Of a stretch of 64,000 nucleotides of DNA, positions 34,235 to 43,507 are shown in pieces. Each line of letters starts with the position of its first letter. Position 1 is the stretch's first letter. Source of the stretch: Bradyrhizobium sp. 190. Lineage in GTDB: Bacteria > Pseudomonadota > Alphaproteobacteria > Rhizobiales > Xanthobacteraceae. The notes beneath the pieces are model-generated. The model had not been told where the DNA came from, made no database searches, and was given only the letters and a program-made list of their open reading frames with translations. Where the stretch lies: contig NZ_JADPJL010000062.1 of NCBI RefSeq assembly GCF_023073415.1, forward strand, positions 186,001 to 250,000, given 5' to 3'. Position numbers and translations under genes: made by a program.

Positions 34235-36634
34235 TTGAGAGTCCCCGAGCGTCCTAAAAAGCGCCTTGGGTTTGCCGCAACAACAAAGCATGACGTCTCG
34301 ATAGCGCCCGGCCGGGTGCGTGAGCGTTTCGAACGACCAAGGGTCCCGGTGCGCCAGATCGTACCTCCACACTTGAAGCAGAAGATCCGGAACTTCCTTC
34401 TGGATCTGGATGCGCGCATCGACTCGACGCTGTTTTCGTCGGGCAAGGGCCTGCGCGAGCTGTACGAGCGCTACTCCACCTTCATGGACCGCTTCTATGT
34501 CGGCCGCTGGAAGCGCTGGGTCTTCATCGAGCCGTTCTCGGAAGCCGCCACCATCGGACTCGGCGGGCTGATCGTGATGCTGGCGCTCGCGGTTCCTGCG
34601 TTTCGCGAAACCGCCGACGACGACTGGCTGAAGAAGTCCGATCTCGCGGTGTCGTTCCTCGACCGCTACGGCAATCCGATCGGCAGCCGCGGCATCAAGC
34701 ACAACGACTCGATCCCGCTGGAGGATTTTCCGGACAATCTGATCAAGGCGACGCTCGCCACCGAGGACCGCCGCTTCTACGACCATTTCGGCATCGACAT
34801 CGCCGGCACCACGCGCGCCCTCGTCACCAACGCACAGGCCGGCGGCGTCCGCCAGGGCGGTTCGTCGATCTCGCAACAGCTCGCGAAGAACCTGTTCCTC
34901 AACAACGAGCGCACCATCGAGCGCAAGGTGAAGGAAGCCTTCCTCGCGATCTGGCTGGAGACGCGTCTTACCAAGAACGAGATCCTGAAGCTCTATCTCG
35001 ACCGCGCCTATATGGGCGGCGGCACCTTCGGCGTCGACGGCGCGGCGCATTTCTACTTCAACAAGTCGGCGCGCGACGTCAATCTCGCGGAATCGGCGAT
35101 GCTGGCCGGCCTGTTCAAGGCGCCGACTAAATACGCCCCGCACATCAACCTGCCCGCCGCCCGCGCCCGCGCCAACATCGTGCTCGACAACCTCGTCGAT
35201 GCCGGCTTCATGACCGAAGGACAGGTGTTCGGTGCGCGGCGCAATCCGGCGATGGCCGTCGACCGCCGCGACGAAAATTCACCGAACTATTACCTCGACT
35301 ACGCCTTTGAAGAGATGCGCAAGCTGGTCGACACCTTTCCGAAATCCTATGTCGAGCGTGTCTTCGTGGTCCGCACCGCGATCGACATGAACGTGCAGCG
35401 TGCGGCCGAGGAAACCGTCGAAAACCAGTTGCGCCAGTTCGGCCGCGACTATCACGCGACCCAGGCCGCCACGGTGGTCGCCGATCTCGACGGCGGCGTT
35501 CGCGCCCTGGTGGGCGGCCGCGACTATGGATCCAGCCAGTTCAATCGCGCGACCGACGCCTACCGGCAGCCGGGTTCGTCGTTCAAGCCCTATGTCTATG
35601 CCACAGCTCTGATGAACGGTTACACCCCGAACTCGAAAGTAGTCGACGGGCCGGTCTGCATCGGCAACTGGTGCCCCCAGAACTATGGCCACAACTATTC
35701 CGGCTCGGTGACGCTGACGCAGGCGATCACCCGCTCGATCAACGTCGTGCCCGTCAAACTATCGATTGCGCTCGGCGGCAAGTCGCCGAACCCCGCGAAG
35801 GCCGGCCGTGTCAAGATCACCGAGGTGGCGCGGAAGTTCGGCCTCACGGCGCCGCTGCCCGATACGCCGTCGATGCCGATCGGCTCCGACGAAGTCACCG
35901 TGCTCGAACACGCGGTCGCCTATGCGACTTTCCCGAACAAAGGCAAGGCGGCCAAACCTCACGCGGTGCTGGAAGTGCGCACCGGCGCCGGCGATCTGGT
36001 CTGGCGCTTCGACCGCGACGGCAAGAAGCCGGTGCAAGCCATTCCCGTCTCCGTTGCCGCCGATATGTCGGAGATGATGAGCCATGTCGTCAGCGAAGGC
36101 ACCGCCCGCCGCGCCGCGATCGACGGCATCCCGACCGCCGGCAAGACCGGGACCACCAACGCCTACCGCGACGCCTGGTTCGTCGGTTTCACCGGCAACT
36201 TCACCTGCGCGGTCTGGTACGGCAATGACGACTACTCGCCGACCAACCGCATGACCGGCGGTTCGTTGCCTGCGCAAACCTGGCACGACATCATGGTCGT
36301 CGCGCATCAGGGCGTCGAGGTGAAGGAAGTCCCCGGCATCGGCATGGGTACGAAACTGCCGCAGCCCGCCCTTTCGGCCAGTGTCGCGGCCAACAGCGCG
36401 GCACGGGTGCTGGACACCAAGCCGGGACCGCCGCCGGTATTGACCAAGCGCGGCGCGGATATTCTGGTGCGCGTCGAGCGACTGCTCGATGAGGCCGCCA
36501 AGGCCGCGGGCAAGACCTCGTCCAACGATCAGAACCAGCCGGGCAAGCCGGTCACGTCTGGTGCGCTGGCCTTCCCGGAGAACTATATCGCAGCCGCGGG
36601 CGACCAGCCGGCACCGGCGCAGCGGAAGAATTAA
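34235..36634 (+). CDS. Class A penicillin-binding protein (PBP1A family)
   Basis: Up to 799 residues. The ORF begins at TTG 34235; in-frame GTG codons at 34316 and 34349 are alternatives and no ATG occurs until well inside, so the start is uncertain. One transmembrane helix about 108-127. Glycosyltransferase domain with catalytic Glu177 in A-T-E-D-R-R-F-Y-D-H-F-G-I-D and the Q-Q-L-A-K-N-L-F-L motif. Transpeptidase domain with Ser448 in G-S-S-F-K-P, S-I-N (501-503) and K-T-G (637). It polymerises and cross-links peptidoglycan on the periplasmic face. The C-terminal tail is Pro/Ala-rich. Confidence 0.93.
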   Translation: MRVPERPKKRLGFAATTKHDVSIAPGRVRERFERPRVPVRQIVPPHLKQKIRNFLLDLDARIDSTLFSSGKGLRELYERYSTFMDRFYVGRWKRWVFIEPFSEAATIGLGGLIVMLALAVPAFRETADDDWLKKSDLAVSFLDRYGNPIGSRGIKHNDSIPLEDFPDNLIKATLATEDRRFYDHFGIDIAGTTRALVTNAQAGGVRQGGSSISQQLAKNLFLNNERTIERKVKEAFLAIWLETRLTKNEILKLYLDRAYMGGGTFGVDGAAHFYFNKSARDVNLAESAMLAGLFKAPTKYAPHINLPAARARANIVLDNLVDAGFMTEGQVFGARRNPAMAVDRRDENSPNYYLDYAFEEMRKLVDTFPKSYVERVFVVRTAIDMNVQRAAEETVENQLRQFGRDYHATQAATVVADLDGGVRALVGGRDYGSSQFNRATDAYRQPGSSFKPYVYATALMNGYTPNSKVVDGPVCIGNWCPQNYGHNYSGSVTLTQAITRSINVVPVKLSIALGGKSPNPAKAGRVKITEVARKFGLTAPLPDTPSMPIGSDEVTVLEHAVAYATFPNKGKAAKPHAVLEVRTGAGDLVWRFDRDGKKPVQAIPVSVAADMSEMMSHVVSEGTARRAAIDGIPTAGKTGTTNAYRDAWFVGFTGNFTCAVWYGNDDYSPTNRMTGGSLPAQTWHDIMVVAHQGVEVKEVPGIGMGTKLPQPALSASVAANSAARVLDTKPGPPPVLTKRGADILVRVERLLDEAAKAAGKTSSNDQNQPGKPVTSGALAFPENYIAAAGDQPAPAQRKN

Positions 36635-36637
36635 AAG

Positions 36638-36708
36638 GCATGATCCGGCAGAATGTTAACCGGCTTTCCTCGGAACGGATGCGAGGCGTCTGCGCCGAGA
36701 TGCTCAAA
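36638..36708. repeat. Probable degenerate GCATGATCCGG palindrome remnant
   Basis: Begins GGCATGATCCGG, continues through ...TTAACCGGCTTTCC... and ends GAGATGCTCAAAC, echoing the ends of the repeat at 16651-16699 with an enlarged centre. It lies between the PBP gene and the DUF1214 gene. Confidence 0.35.
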
Positions 36709-36786
36709 CCAAAAGAAGCGCTTCAGGTTTCGGATGAAGCCGGTTCAACCGGAATCTGATGCCGTGAGATTTCGGAGCACTGGCCC

Positions 36787-37365
36787 GTGCGGCTGATCTT
36801 CATCACCTTGCTGGCGTTGGCGCTTGCCACGGCCGTCGGTCTCGGCTCGACCTACATGACGGCGACGCGCGGCACCGATCTCGGCACGCTGACGATCGGC
36901 GCCTGGACCGCGCGGCCCAAGAGCGGCACCGCCGAGGTCGACCCCTATTCGCGCGCCTCGATCGCCCGCAGCGGCGAATTGCCGATCGGCACCGGTGACG
37001 GCATCGCCTTCTCGGCCACGTCAGACGACAAGAACAGGCCGCTCGACGGGCGCTGCGACGTGCTCGTCAGCGGGGTGACGCCGGCGGCGCGGTTCTGGAC
37101 GTTGACCCTGTTCGACCGCAAGGGGCATCTGGTCGCCAATTCGCTGCAACGCTACGGCTTCACCAGCCAGGAAATCGTTCGCGGCTCCGACGGCGGGTTC
37201 GAGATCCGCGTGGCGGCGCGCTCGCGGGCCGGAAACTGGCTGCCGACCGGCGGCATCGAGCGCTACGCGCTGATGCTGCGGCTCTACGATACGCCGGTTG
37301 GCGTTGCGACGCGGACGCAGCGCGACGCGCCGATGCCCTCGATATCAACGGTGAACTGCCCATGA
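36787..37365 (+). CDS. DUF1214 domain-containing membrane-anchored protein
   Basis: 192 residues from a GTG. An N-terminal signal-anchor (about 3-22) precedes a periplasmic domain with DUF1214 features: G-A-W-T-A-R-P near residue 40, D-P-Y-S-R-A, F-W-T-L-T-L-F-D-R-K-G, and the closing G-N-W-L-P-T-G and L-R-L-Y-D pattern. Function unknown. Its stop overlaps the start of the DUF1254 gene by four bases. Elsewhere the two domains are often in one chain, so the products likely act together. Confidence 0.88.
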   Translation: MRLIFITLLALALATAVGLGSTYMTATRGTDLGTLTIGAWTARPKSGTAEVDPYSRASIARSGELPIGTGDGIAFSATSDDKNRPLDGRCDVLVSGVTPAARFWTLTLFDRKGHLVANSLQRYGFTSQEIVRGSDGGFEIRVAARSRAGNWLPTGGIERYALMLRLYDTPVGVATRTQRDAPMPSISTVNCP

Positions 37366-37979
37366 TCCGGCTCCTGTTCACCATCATCGCGGGCGTGCTG
37401 CTGGGCGGCGTGGTGCATCTCGTCAGCGTGCTGGCGCTGCCGCGCATCGCGACCCAGGACGCCTATTCGCGGCTGACGCCGATGACCAAAGAGAACGCCG
37501 TCACGGCGCTGCCGCTCGCCGAGCCCAACAACGCGCCGATGCCGTTCATGGACCCGGCCTTTGCGGTCGCGATCTGCCGCTACGACCTCACCAGTGGACC
37601 GATCAAGCTGACGGTGCCGGTCAGCCAGGCCTATACCTCGGTGTCGTTCTATACGCGCAACGAGGTCGCCTATTACGCGATCAACGACCGCTCGGCCGGC
37701 CGCAAGGTGATCGAACTCGACCTGATGACGGAAGAGCAGCATTCCGCAATCCCGGAGGATGAGGAAGTTACCGCCGCCGACCGCCTGATCATCGACTCCC
37801 CCACCGCGACCGGCCTGATCGTGCTGAAGGCCTTGGCGCCCGAGCCAGGGTTGATGCCGCAGGCGCAGGCCTCGCTCGCGGCATCGCGCTGCAGTGTGGA
37901 GACCGAGCCTCCGCCGGCCAAACAACCCGAACCGGCGCCTGCACCGGCCCCCGCCCCTGCGCCGCGGGGCAAGCGCTGA
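37362..37979 (+). CDS. DUF1254 domain-containing membrane-anchored protein
   Basis: 205 residues. An N-terminal anchor helix (about 3-24) is followed by a compact DUF1254 domain (D-A-Y-S-R-L-T-P, P-F-M-D-P-A-F-A-V-A-I-C-R-Y-D-L, S-V-S-F-Y-T-R-N). The C-terminal 30 residues are a Pro/Ala repeat (PAPAPAPAP) ending in a basic tail, like a wall-spanning linker. Translationally coupled to the DUF1214 gene. Function unknown. Confidence 0.88.
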   Translation: MIRLLFTIIAGVLLGGVVHLVSVLALPRIATQDAYSRLTPMTKENAVTALPLAEPNNAPMPFMDPAFAVAICRYDLTSGPIKLTVPVSQAYTSVSFYTRNEVAYYAINDRSAGRKVIELDLMTEEQHSAIPEDEEVTAADRLIIDSPTATGLIVLKALAPEPGLMPQAQASLAASRCSVETEPPPAKQPEPAPAPAPAPAPRGKR

Positions 37980-38177
37980 TCACGGCCTGTTGCGGGCCGG
38001 CACTTCCTGGTGTTGGCCGCAGCGGCAATTCTCGTAATCCACGGGATCGTGGCTGTTGAAGATCGTCACGGCATCGCCGTGACTGGCCTTGAGCGTCCGT
38101 AGCCGCTCCTGATTTTGGATGCGCATGGCGCGATCGATGTCGGCGCGACGCTGAAACATTCCGAGTACCAGCGGCAT
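37980..38177 (-). pseudogene. 3' remnant of a metallo-beta-lactamase-fold hydrolase
   Basis: 65 codons that read like the C-terminal end of MBL-fold lactonase-like hydrolases: M-P-L-V-L-G-M-F-Q-R-R-A-D-I-D, then S-H-G-D-A-V-T-I-F-N-S-H-D-P-V-D-Y. The upstream metal-binding H-x-H-x-D-H region is absent: an in-frame TAG lies about 45 bases above the ATG, and the DNA beyond is unrelated. So most of the gene has been lost by deletion. It is unlikely to be functional. It ends one base after the DUF1254 gene, convergently. Confidence 0.6.
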
Positions 38178-38266
38178 TTTCGGCGAAGCTCCTGCGCCGC
38201 ATGTCGCGCTTGCGATGCACTATTCGCATCTGCAGTGGGTGCGAGACGCGGTATTCGGACTTCCCT

Positions 38267-40722
38267 TTACTGATGTGGCCGCCGAATCGTGGCGCCTTCC
38301 TTTCCTGCGATACTAGCCTCGGGGCTAACGGGGCCCTTCGCGGCTGACATGTCGATCGACTGCACCCAGCGGCTTGCAATGATCACGATGGCGCAGACCG
38401 CATAAAAGCACACCCCCAACGCATAGGTCTTGGCGATGCCGAACTGGATCGACAACGCCACACCCAGCACCGACGCGAACATCGACGTAATTCCGTTGGT
38501 GCTCCAGAAGAACGGCAGCAGTTCATGATGACGGCGCCAGACACCGAGGCCGAGCGGAAACATCATCCCCATGCAGAATGCAGGAGGAGCCAGCAGCAGG
38601 ACAGACACCAGAATACGCATGTCGGTTGACAGCGACCGCGCCCAGGTGGTGACCAGCGGCGTCAGCAGCCCTGCCACCACGAGCGTGGTGAGGAGCGCGG
38701 CAATCCTGAAGACGGTGACGCGTCGGGAGGAGGTATCCGCACCGACCGTGGCGCTGCCAATCCCGCTAAAGAGAAGTATTGTGAATAGCACGACGCTCAG
38801 CCCGTAAACGGGATGTCCGAGAAAGACCATCAGGCGCTGCATCTGCGATATCTCGACCAGCATGAAGCCCATCCCGATCGCGCTGAAATAGGCCACGGGC
38901 GGCGTCAGCGTCGCCATTGGCATCCGCTTCGCAAGACGGAGGAAGGGCAGCACGATGTAATATCCGCAAGCGCAGAGCGCTACGATGATGAGCAAGCCGG
39001 TGATGCCGATCGCGGCATTGTTGCTCATCATGTCCCAACTATGGGTGCTCACGAAATCGCTGAAGCGCGACGTATAGAAGAAGAACGGATTGTCGTCAGT
39101 CGAAGCAGCGATGTTTTCCGGCAGCGAATCGAAGAAAGCCTGGTTCGCCTTGTCGGACAGCAATGTCGAGGTGACGGCATCGAAGGTGACGTCCGGCCCC
39201 AGCAATATCTTGAAACCTTGCGCTTGAAGCCGCTCGCGCGCGCCCTGCCATTGTGCGTCGCTGAATGCGTCGGGCCGCGTAATCACCGTCACGATGTTGC
39301 CGACGTTGACTGCGACGACGTGATGCCGCAACTCGGTGGCGGCCACCCCCTTGCGCTGCAATGCGCTCGCCCCGATCGCGACCAGCCGGTACAGCTCGCT
39401 GCGGCGCTTCTCGGCATCGTACCAGCGCGATACCGACAGCAGCCCGCCAGGCTTGAGCGCCCGGTAAAAATCATCCCAAGCCTCCACGGTATAGAGACGG
39501 TTTTCGGTGAGCGTCAGGGCACCGGCCGCGTCGCCGCCCAGGTGTCGATGAGCGAAATCTGCACCAGGTCGTAACGCTCGGACGAGTGGTTGATGTAGCT
39601 TCGCGCTTCGGCATTGACCAAGGATACGCCGGGCTGGCGATCGAGATGGCCGGAGAAATCAGCGAATTTTTCGGTGAGCACTTCGAAGATCGCCGGGTTG
39701 ATCTCAATTGCGCGAATCCGGCTGGCGCCGAAGAGCAGCCCGGAAAGGATGTCACGACCTCCGCCCACGCCAACGACAGCGACGTCGGCCGCCGGCTGCA
39801 CGTGGTAGGCTGCATTGATCACATCATCTTTCAGGTAGGCGAGCTTTCCGATGTCGCCATCAAACCTGGTGATGACCGTGCCTGCATCAGCATCGATGTC
39901 GAGGTGGTGTTGATCGACCCGGGCATCAGGCGTGCGGACCAGACCCCAGCCAATCGGGACCTTCTCGGCCAATTCGCGCACCCTTACCCGCGAATAGGTA
40001 TTCCAGCGTTCGAACAGCGTGCCTGTCTGCTCAGCGCCCTTGGCCCAGAACACACCGAGATGGCTTCGACCGGTCAGGTCAAGGCCGGAGTGCATGGTGG
40101 CCGCAATGGCCAAAACCAGCGCGACAGCCGCGCTCAAACGCAAACTGCTGAAGTCGCCGCTTTTCCTCACGACGGTCCAGCCAACGCCGGCGGCGAAGGC
40201 TCCGATCCATAGCGTGGCGCTTACGGGGTCAATCACCAGCAGTATTAAGATCACCCCCAGACATCCAACTGCGGCGCCCAGGAGATCGGCTGCATAGAGC
40301 CATCCGCCCCGATAGGGCAAACGGGTGAGCAACAGCGTGATGCAAACCCCACCTTCCGTGAACGGAGCGACGAAGGCGATGATCGCCAGCGCCAGAGCGA
40401 GGGGCACATTTGCTGCGGATACAACGAGCGGCACGCACAGGAAGACGATCATTGCGCCAACGCTGCTGAGGGCGAACCATGACGCGTGGCGGGCGAATTC
40501 GATGCCAACCCGCTCCGTGGCATAACGCTCGGGCTTGCCGTAGACCTCCATCGCTCCGCGGGTGAGCCCCAGCATGGCCAGTGAAATGGCCGCGAATGCG
40601 AAATGATGATGGAGCATAACGCTGAAGAAGCGCGTTATCAGGATCTGGTAAGAAAGCGTCGCGAACGCCAGCACAAAGATTGCCAGATAATAGCGTCCGG
40701 GAATCTTGGATATGGGTTGCAA
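38267..40722 (-). pseudogene. Membrane-bound spermidine-synthase-like methyltransferase-fold protein, frameshifted
   Basis: Two adjacent frames (40722-39514 and 39487-38267) form one protein of about 815 residues. The first half has an N-terminal block of about seven membrane helices, then a Rossmann domain with V-G-V-G-G-G-R-D and A-I-E-I-N-P. It reads D-T-W-A-A-T then shifts to R-P-V-P-stop; one extra G would give D-T-W-A-A-T-A-A-G-A-L-T-L-T-E-N and continue V-E-A-W-D-D-F in the other frame. The second half continues the domain (L-K-P-G-G-L-L-S-V-S-R) and ends in seven or more helices. It is either a pseudogene or a one-base sequence error. The substrate is unknown. Confidence 0.75.
39526..39533 (-). 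other. Frameshift point in the spermidine-synthase-like gene
   Basis: In coding sense the sequence GCGACGCGGCCGG would restore the frame if it read GCGACGGCGGCCGG, that is, with one more G. The site is a GC-rich run prone to both slippage and base-calling error. Confidence 0.65.
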
Positions 40723-40876
40723 TACGCTGCCCTCTTAGTGGAGCCCTGATGGGCTCTGTTGGGTGCGCTTTGACCAACTCGCGCTACACGCGATCGCCGG
40801 ATAACTTCCTACTAACAGGCACGCAGCGTGAAACCGGGTCGTTGCTCAAGCATGTCATCGCGAGTATTTGTAGCGA

Positions 40877-42037
40877 TCAACCAATCCAAATTCTACGAGC
40901 AAACAAGGCGGTGTTCATGAACAAGGACGCGCCGAAGAGTCCAATCACTCCTGCCAAAAGCCACTTCGCTCGCAATCCTAAACCTGCCAACGTCACAAAC
41001 AGGGGAAATGAAACGAGATTAAATCGACTCATCGAGACGAAGCCTGCTGGCCCACCGCTGAGTGTTAGATATGGCAGCAACAAGACTGCCATGGCGAATA
41101 GCGTCCAGCTTGCGCGCAGTCGAGACCAGCCCAAAACAATTAGTGTAATGAACAATAATGTAAACCAGCTAGCTTGTCCCCATGGATTCCAATCATTGAG
41201 CATCATTCGTGTGAACGGCTCAAGCTTTAGTGCCGCAATCAATCTTGTCGCTAGCGTCGTTCCCTGATGAAATGCCGCCTGCCCATCCGCAAAAGCAAAC
41301 GGAGTTCCGAAAGCGCTCCAGAGGTAGATCATGAATAGCCAGATGCCCGACGTCGCAAGAAGGACGCATGGCACGAGGGAAAGAAGGAACTTCGTCTGAT
41401 GGCGATTGGCCCACATCTCCCAAAGAAGGACAGGCAATAGGACAACGCCCGTCGATCGGGTAGAGACTGCCAAGCCTGCAAGCAGGGCTGCCGACAAGTA
41501 GTATTTTCGTTTCAAAGCAAGAAAAAACGAGACGATTAGCAGCAGTGCCAAGGGCTCGGTATACCCGGCCGATAGCAAGACCGAAGCGGGAAAAAAGCTG
41601 AGCAGCGCGATTGTGGCGAGAGCCAGTTGATCACCAAATTCCTCGCGAACCAGCTTGAAAAGGACGACAATCGCGAGCAATCCCGCGACGTTCGATACCA
41701 ACAGCAATGCATCCGCAGGCGTGAGACCGCTTATCGTCGCCAGGCCCCGTGCGAGCATCGGATATAGCGGGTAAAATACGATGTTCTGTTGAACAGTCGG
41801 ATCGCCGTTATACTGATAGCCATCTGTGGCGATCTTGAAATACCACTCCGAATCCCATTGCAGCAATTGGTGGTACCAGATCGGTCCCGCAGACCAGACG
41901 TCGGGCCCGGAGGGCAGATATTTTTGAGAGAATACCAGTCCGAGTGCGACCACCACCCGCGAACAAAAAAATATAAAGATGGCCAAACAATAGGGAAGCC
42001 AGGAAGGATCTTTCCAGATTGGATAGCGTATCTCCAT
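40877..42037 (-). CDS. GT-C glycosyltransferase, PIG-V/mannosyltransferase-like membrane protein
   Basis: 386 residues, with about ten membrane helices. The loop after helix 1 carries W-D-S-E-W-Y-F-K-I-A-T-D-G-Y, a typical PIG-V-type motif with the acidic residue used by polyprenyl-phosphate-sugar-dependent GT-C enzymes, then F-Y-P-L-Y-P-M-L. It probably transfers a sugar from a lipid carrier outside the membrane; the acceptor is unknown. Base composition and codon use are visibly more AT-rich than the neighbours, which suggests acquisition by transfer. It stands alone on the reverse strand, upstream of the frameshifted membrane enzyme. Confidence 0.8.
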   Translation of the reverse strand: MEIRYPIWKDPSWLPYCLAIFIFFCSRVVVALGLVFSQKYLPSGPDVWSAGPIWYHQLLQWDSEWYFKIATDGYQYNGDPTVQQNIVFYPLYPMLARGLATISGLTPADALLLVSNVAGLLAIVVLFKLVREEFGDQLALATIALLSFFPASVLLSAGYTEPLALLLIVSFFLALKRKYYLSAALLAGLAVSTRSTGVVLLPVLLWEMWANRHQTKFLLSLVPCVLLATSGIWLFMIYLWSAFGTPFAFADGQAAFHQGTTLATRLIAALKLEPFTRMMLNDWNPWGQASWFTLLFITLIVLGWSRLRASWTLFAMAVLLLPYLTLSGGPAGFVSMSRFNLVSFPLFVTLAGLGLRAKWLLAGVIGLFGASLFMNTALFARRIWIG

Positions 42038-42089
42038 GTCAATACTGTCGCCCGGTAAGAGCCCAAGATCAATCGCCCCAGGTGTACCG

Positions 42090-42173
42090 CTTTTGTGAAG
42101 GTTTGCGGACGCCGGCCCCCCGCGTGTGCCGCGCCACCATCATGGGGCCGGCATCCGCAAACCTTCACAAAAG
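42090..42173. repeat. 30-bp near-perfect inverted repeat with 24-bp centre
   Basis: Left arm 42090-42119 begins CTTTTGTGAAGG; right arm 42144-42173 ends CCTTCACAAAAG. The arms differ at one position only. The orientation (T tract outside left, A tract outside right) is opposite to a normal bidirectional terminator, so a mobile-element-like or protein-binding palindrome is more likely. It lies between the AT-rich glycosyltransferase and the lipoprotein gene. Confidence 0.75.
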
Positions 42174-42270
42174 CAGACTCGCTGAAGGCCAGCCCAGATG
42201 TCCGCTCCTGAGCATAATCCGGACATCCAAGTATATGGCGCTTTTCAGATTTGTGAGTAGACGCCCTAGT

Positions 42271-43044
42271 CTAGCCCTTCACCGTCACGGCGCGCCCGAT
42301 CACGGGCTGGGCTGCGAGCGGCGGATTGGCCGTCTGCGCTGCAAGTTCGCCGATCAGCCGGTCGGCATCTGCGGCGATATTGTCGGGCGCCTGAATCACC
42401 AGCCGCTCCAGCGCCCAGCGATATGACGAGATGCGCCACTCCAGGCATTGCTGGACCCATTGCACGATCAGGATGTTCTCTTCCATGCGGGCGACCGCAT
42501 CGGCCTGTTCGCGCGCCGACAGTTCCGACACCATCTTCAGGCTGGTGCCGCGCTTGCGGTCGAGTTCGATAACGCGCGCGGCGGAGGCAAAGAACGGCTC
42601 GAACCTCGTGATGTCGTTGCGGACGTCCTCGATCAACTGCTGATAACGCGAGGTGTGCGAGCGATGCGGCTCGTCGATCAGGGCGCGTCCATAGGTGGTG
42701 CGGTCGAACACCACTTTCTGCCGCCATGGCGAGGGCAACGGCTGATAATCGCCGAACACGCTCTTCCAGGCGGGCCGCGAATGCGGCGGTTCGATCAGGG
42801 GATAGGCGAGATCGCGGAGCTGGCGCTCGTTTTCGGTGAGCTGGAAGTGCGAGGGCTTGAGGCCGACGCTAGCGGTAGCCTCAGCGCCCAGCCAGCGGTG
42901 CATGTCATCGTTGCGCATATCGGCGCGGGTGCGGCCGAAATCGCCGCCGCTGCAGCCGCTGAGCACAGCACTTGCCACGAGCAGCATAAGAGCCGGGAGT
43001 GACCGAAGCCCGGTGGTCCGGATCGGGAGGCACAGCTCCGGCAT
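42271..43044 (-). CDS. Lipoprotein of unknown function
   Basis: 257 residues from the ATG at 43044 (a start at 43155 would add an Arg-rich 37-residue extension). A lipoprotein signal ends in the lipobox V-L-S-G-C, with the lipidated cysteine at about 31. The mature part is helical and charged (L-T-E-N-E-R-Q-L-R-D-L-A-Y-P-L-I-E-P-P, then R-Y-Q-Q-L-I-E-D-V-R-N-D). No family recognised. It is downstream of a small conserved gene on the same strand. Confidence 0.75.
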   Translation of the reverse strand: MPELCLPIRTTGLRSLPALMLLVASAVLSGCSGGDFGRTRADMRNDDMHRWLGAEATASVGLKPSHFQLTENERQLRDLAYPLIEPPHSRPAWKSVFGDYQPLPSPWRQKVVFDRTTYGRALIDEPHRSHTSRYQQLIEDVRNDITRFEPFFASAARVIELDRKRGTSLKMVSELSAREQADAVARMEENILIVQWVQQCLEWRISSYRWALERLVIQAPDNIAADADRLIGELAAQTANPPLAAQPVIGRAVTVKG

Positions 43045-43060
43045 TTCAAAATTCCGTCGT

Positions 43061-43261
43061 TCAGGGGCGCCGACGGCGACGGCGACCGGGCGCCGTCCCC
43101 TCTTCCGGCCCGCGCCCGTCGCCGGTTTCGCCGGCTTCACGTTCGATGCGGACAACGGGAAGGATCAGCACGGTTCCCAGGCCATCGCGTGGAGCGCCAT
43201 CCATGGTTGAGCCCGGCCGTCGCGAAGCCGCATCCGCCGGAAATTCAATGATGGTGCCCAT
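43061..43261 (-). CDS. Small conserved hypothetical protein with Arg-rich tail
   Basis: 66 residues from the ATG at 43261 (M-G-T-I-I-E-F-P-A-D-A-A-S-R-R-P-G-S), ending in six arginines and a proline. The start resembles that of short proteins in many rhizobial genomes; no function known. A longer start at 43309 is possible. It ends 16 bases ahead of the lipoprotein start, so the two are probably one transcript. Confidence 0.6.
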   Translation of the reverse strand: MGTIIEFPADAASRRPGSTMDGAPRDGLGTVLILPVVRIEREAGETGDGRGPEEGTAPGRRRRRRP

Positions 43262-43333
43262 GTTCCGTTCTTTCTGGTTGCCGCACGGACACGATCTGGC
43301 CGGCGACATGACATTATTCAGAACAGAACGTGG

Positions 43334-43348
43334 TTAACGGCATCTTAA
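43334..43348. promoter_or_regulatory. CtrA box (distal)
   Basis: TTAA-CGGCATC-TTAA: a perfect TTAA-N7-TTAA, the binding site of the cell-cycle regulator CtrA in alphaproteobacteria. It lies 160 bases before the DUF2336 start and 73 bases before the divergent small gene, so it could serve either. Confidence 0.6.
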
Positions 43349-43438
43349 TTTGTGCAGGCGGTACAGTTACGGGTTCTGGGGCTGTTTGCGCCCACCGAAA
43401 GCTCGCATTTTATCGGATTTCTTCACGGGCTGTTTTCC

Positions 43439-43453
43439 TTAACCAACTCTTAA
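43439..43453. promoter_or_regulatory. CtrA box (proximal)
   Basis: TTAA-CCAACTC-TTAA: perfect spacing and half-sites, and also a match to the longer TTAACC form of the consensus. It is 55 bases before the ATG of the DUF2336 gene, a normal promoter-overlapping position. Two exact sites within 120 bases are hard to ascribe to chance in GC-rich DNA. Confidence 0.65.
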
Positions 43454-43507
43454 AGCGCCGTGCGTAGGCTGACGCGAGGGATTACCGAAGTCGCGTACAC
43501 ACCTGAC

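Noticed and set aside
34064..35143. N-terminal extension of the YcgN frame
   Set aside because: It is antisense to the penicillin-binding protein. The YcgN family starts at 34063.
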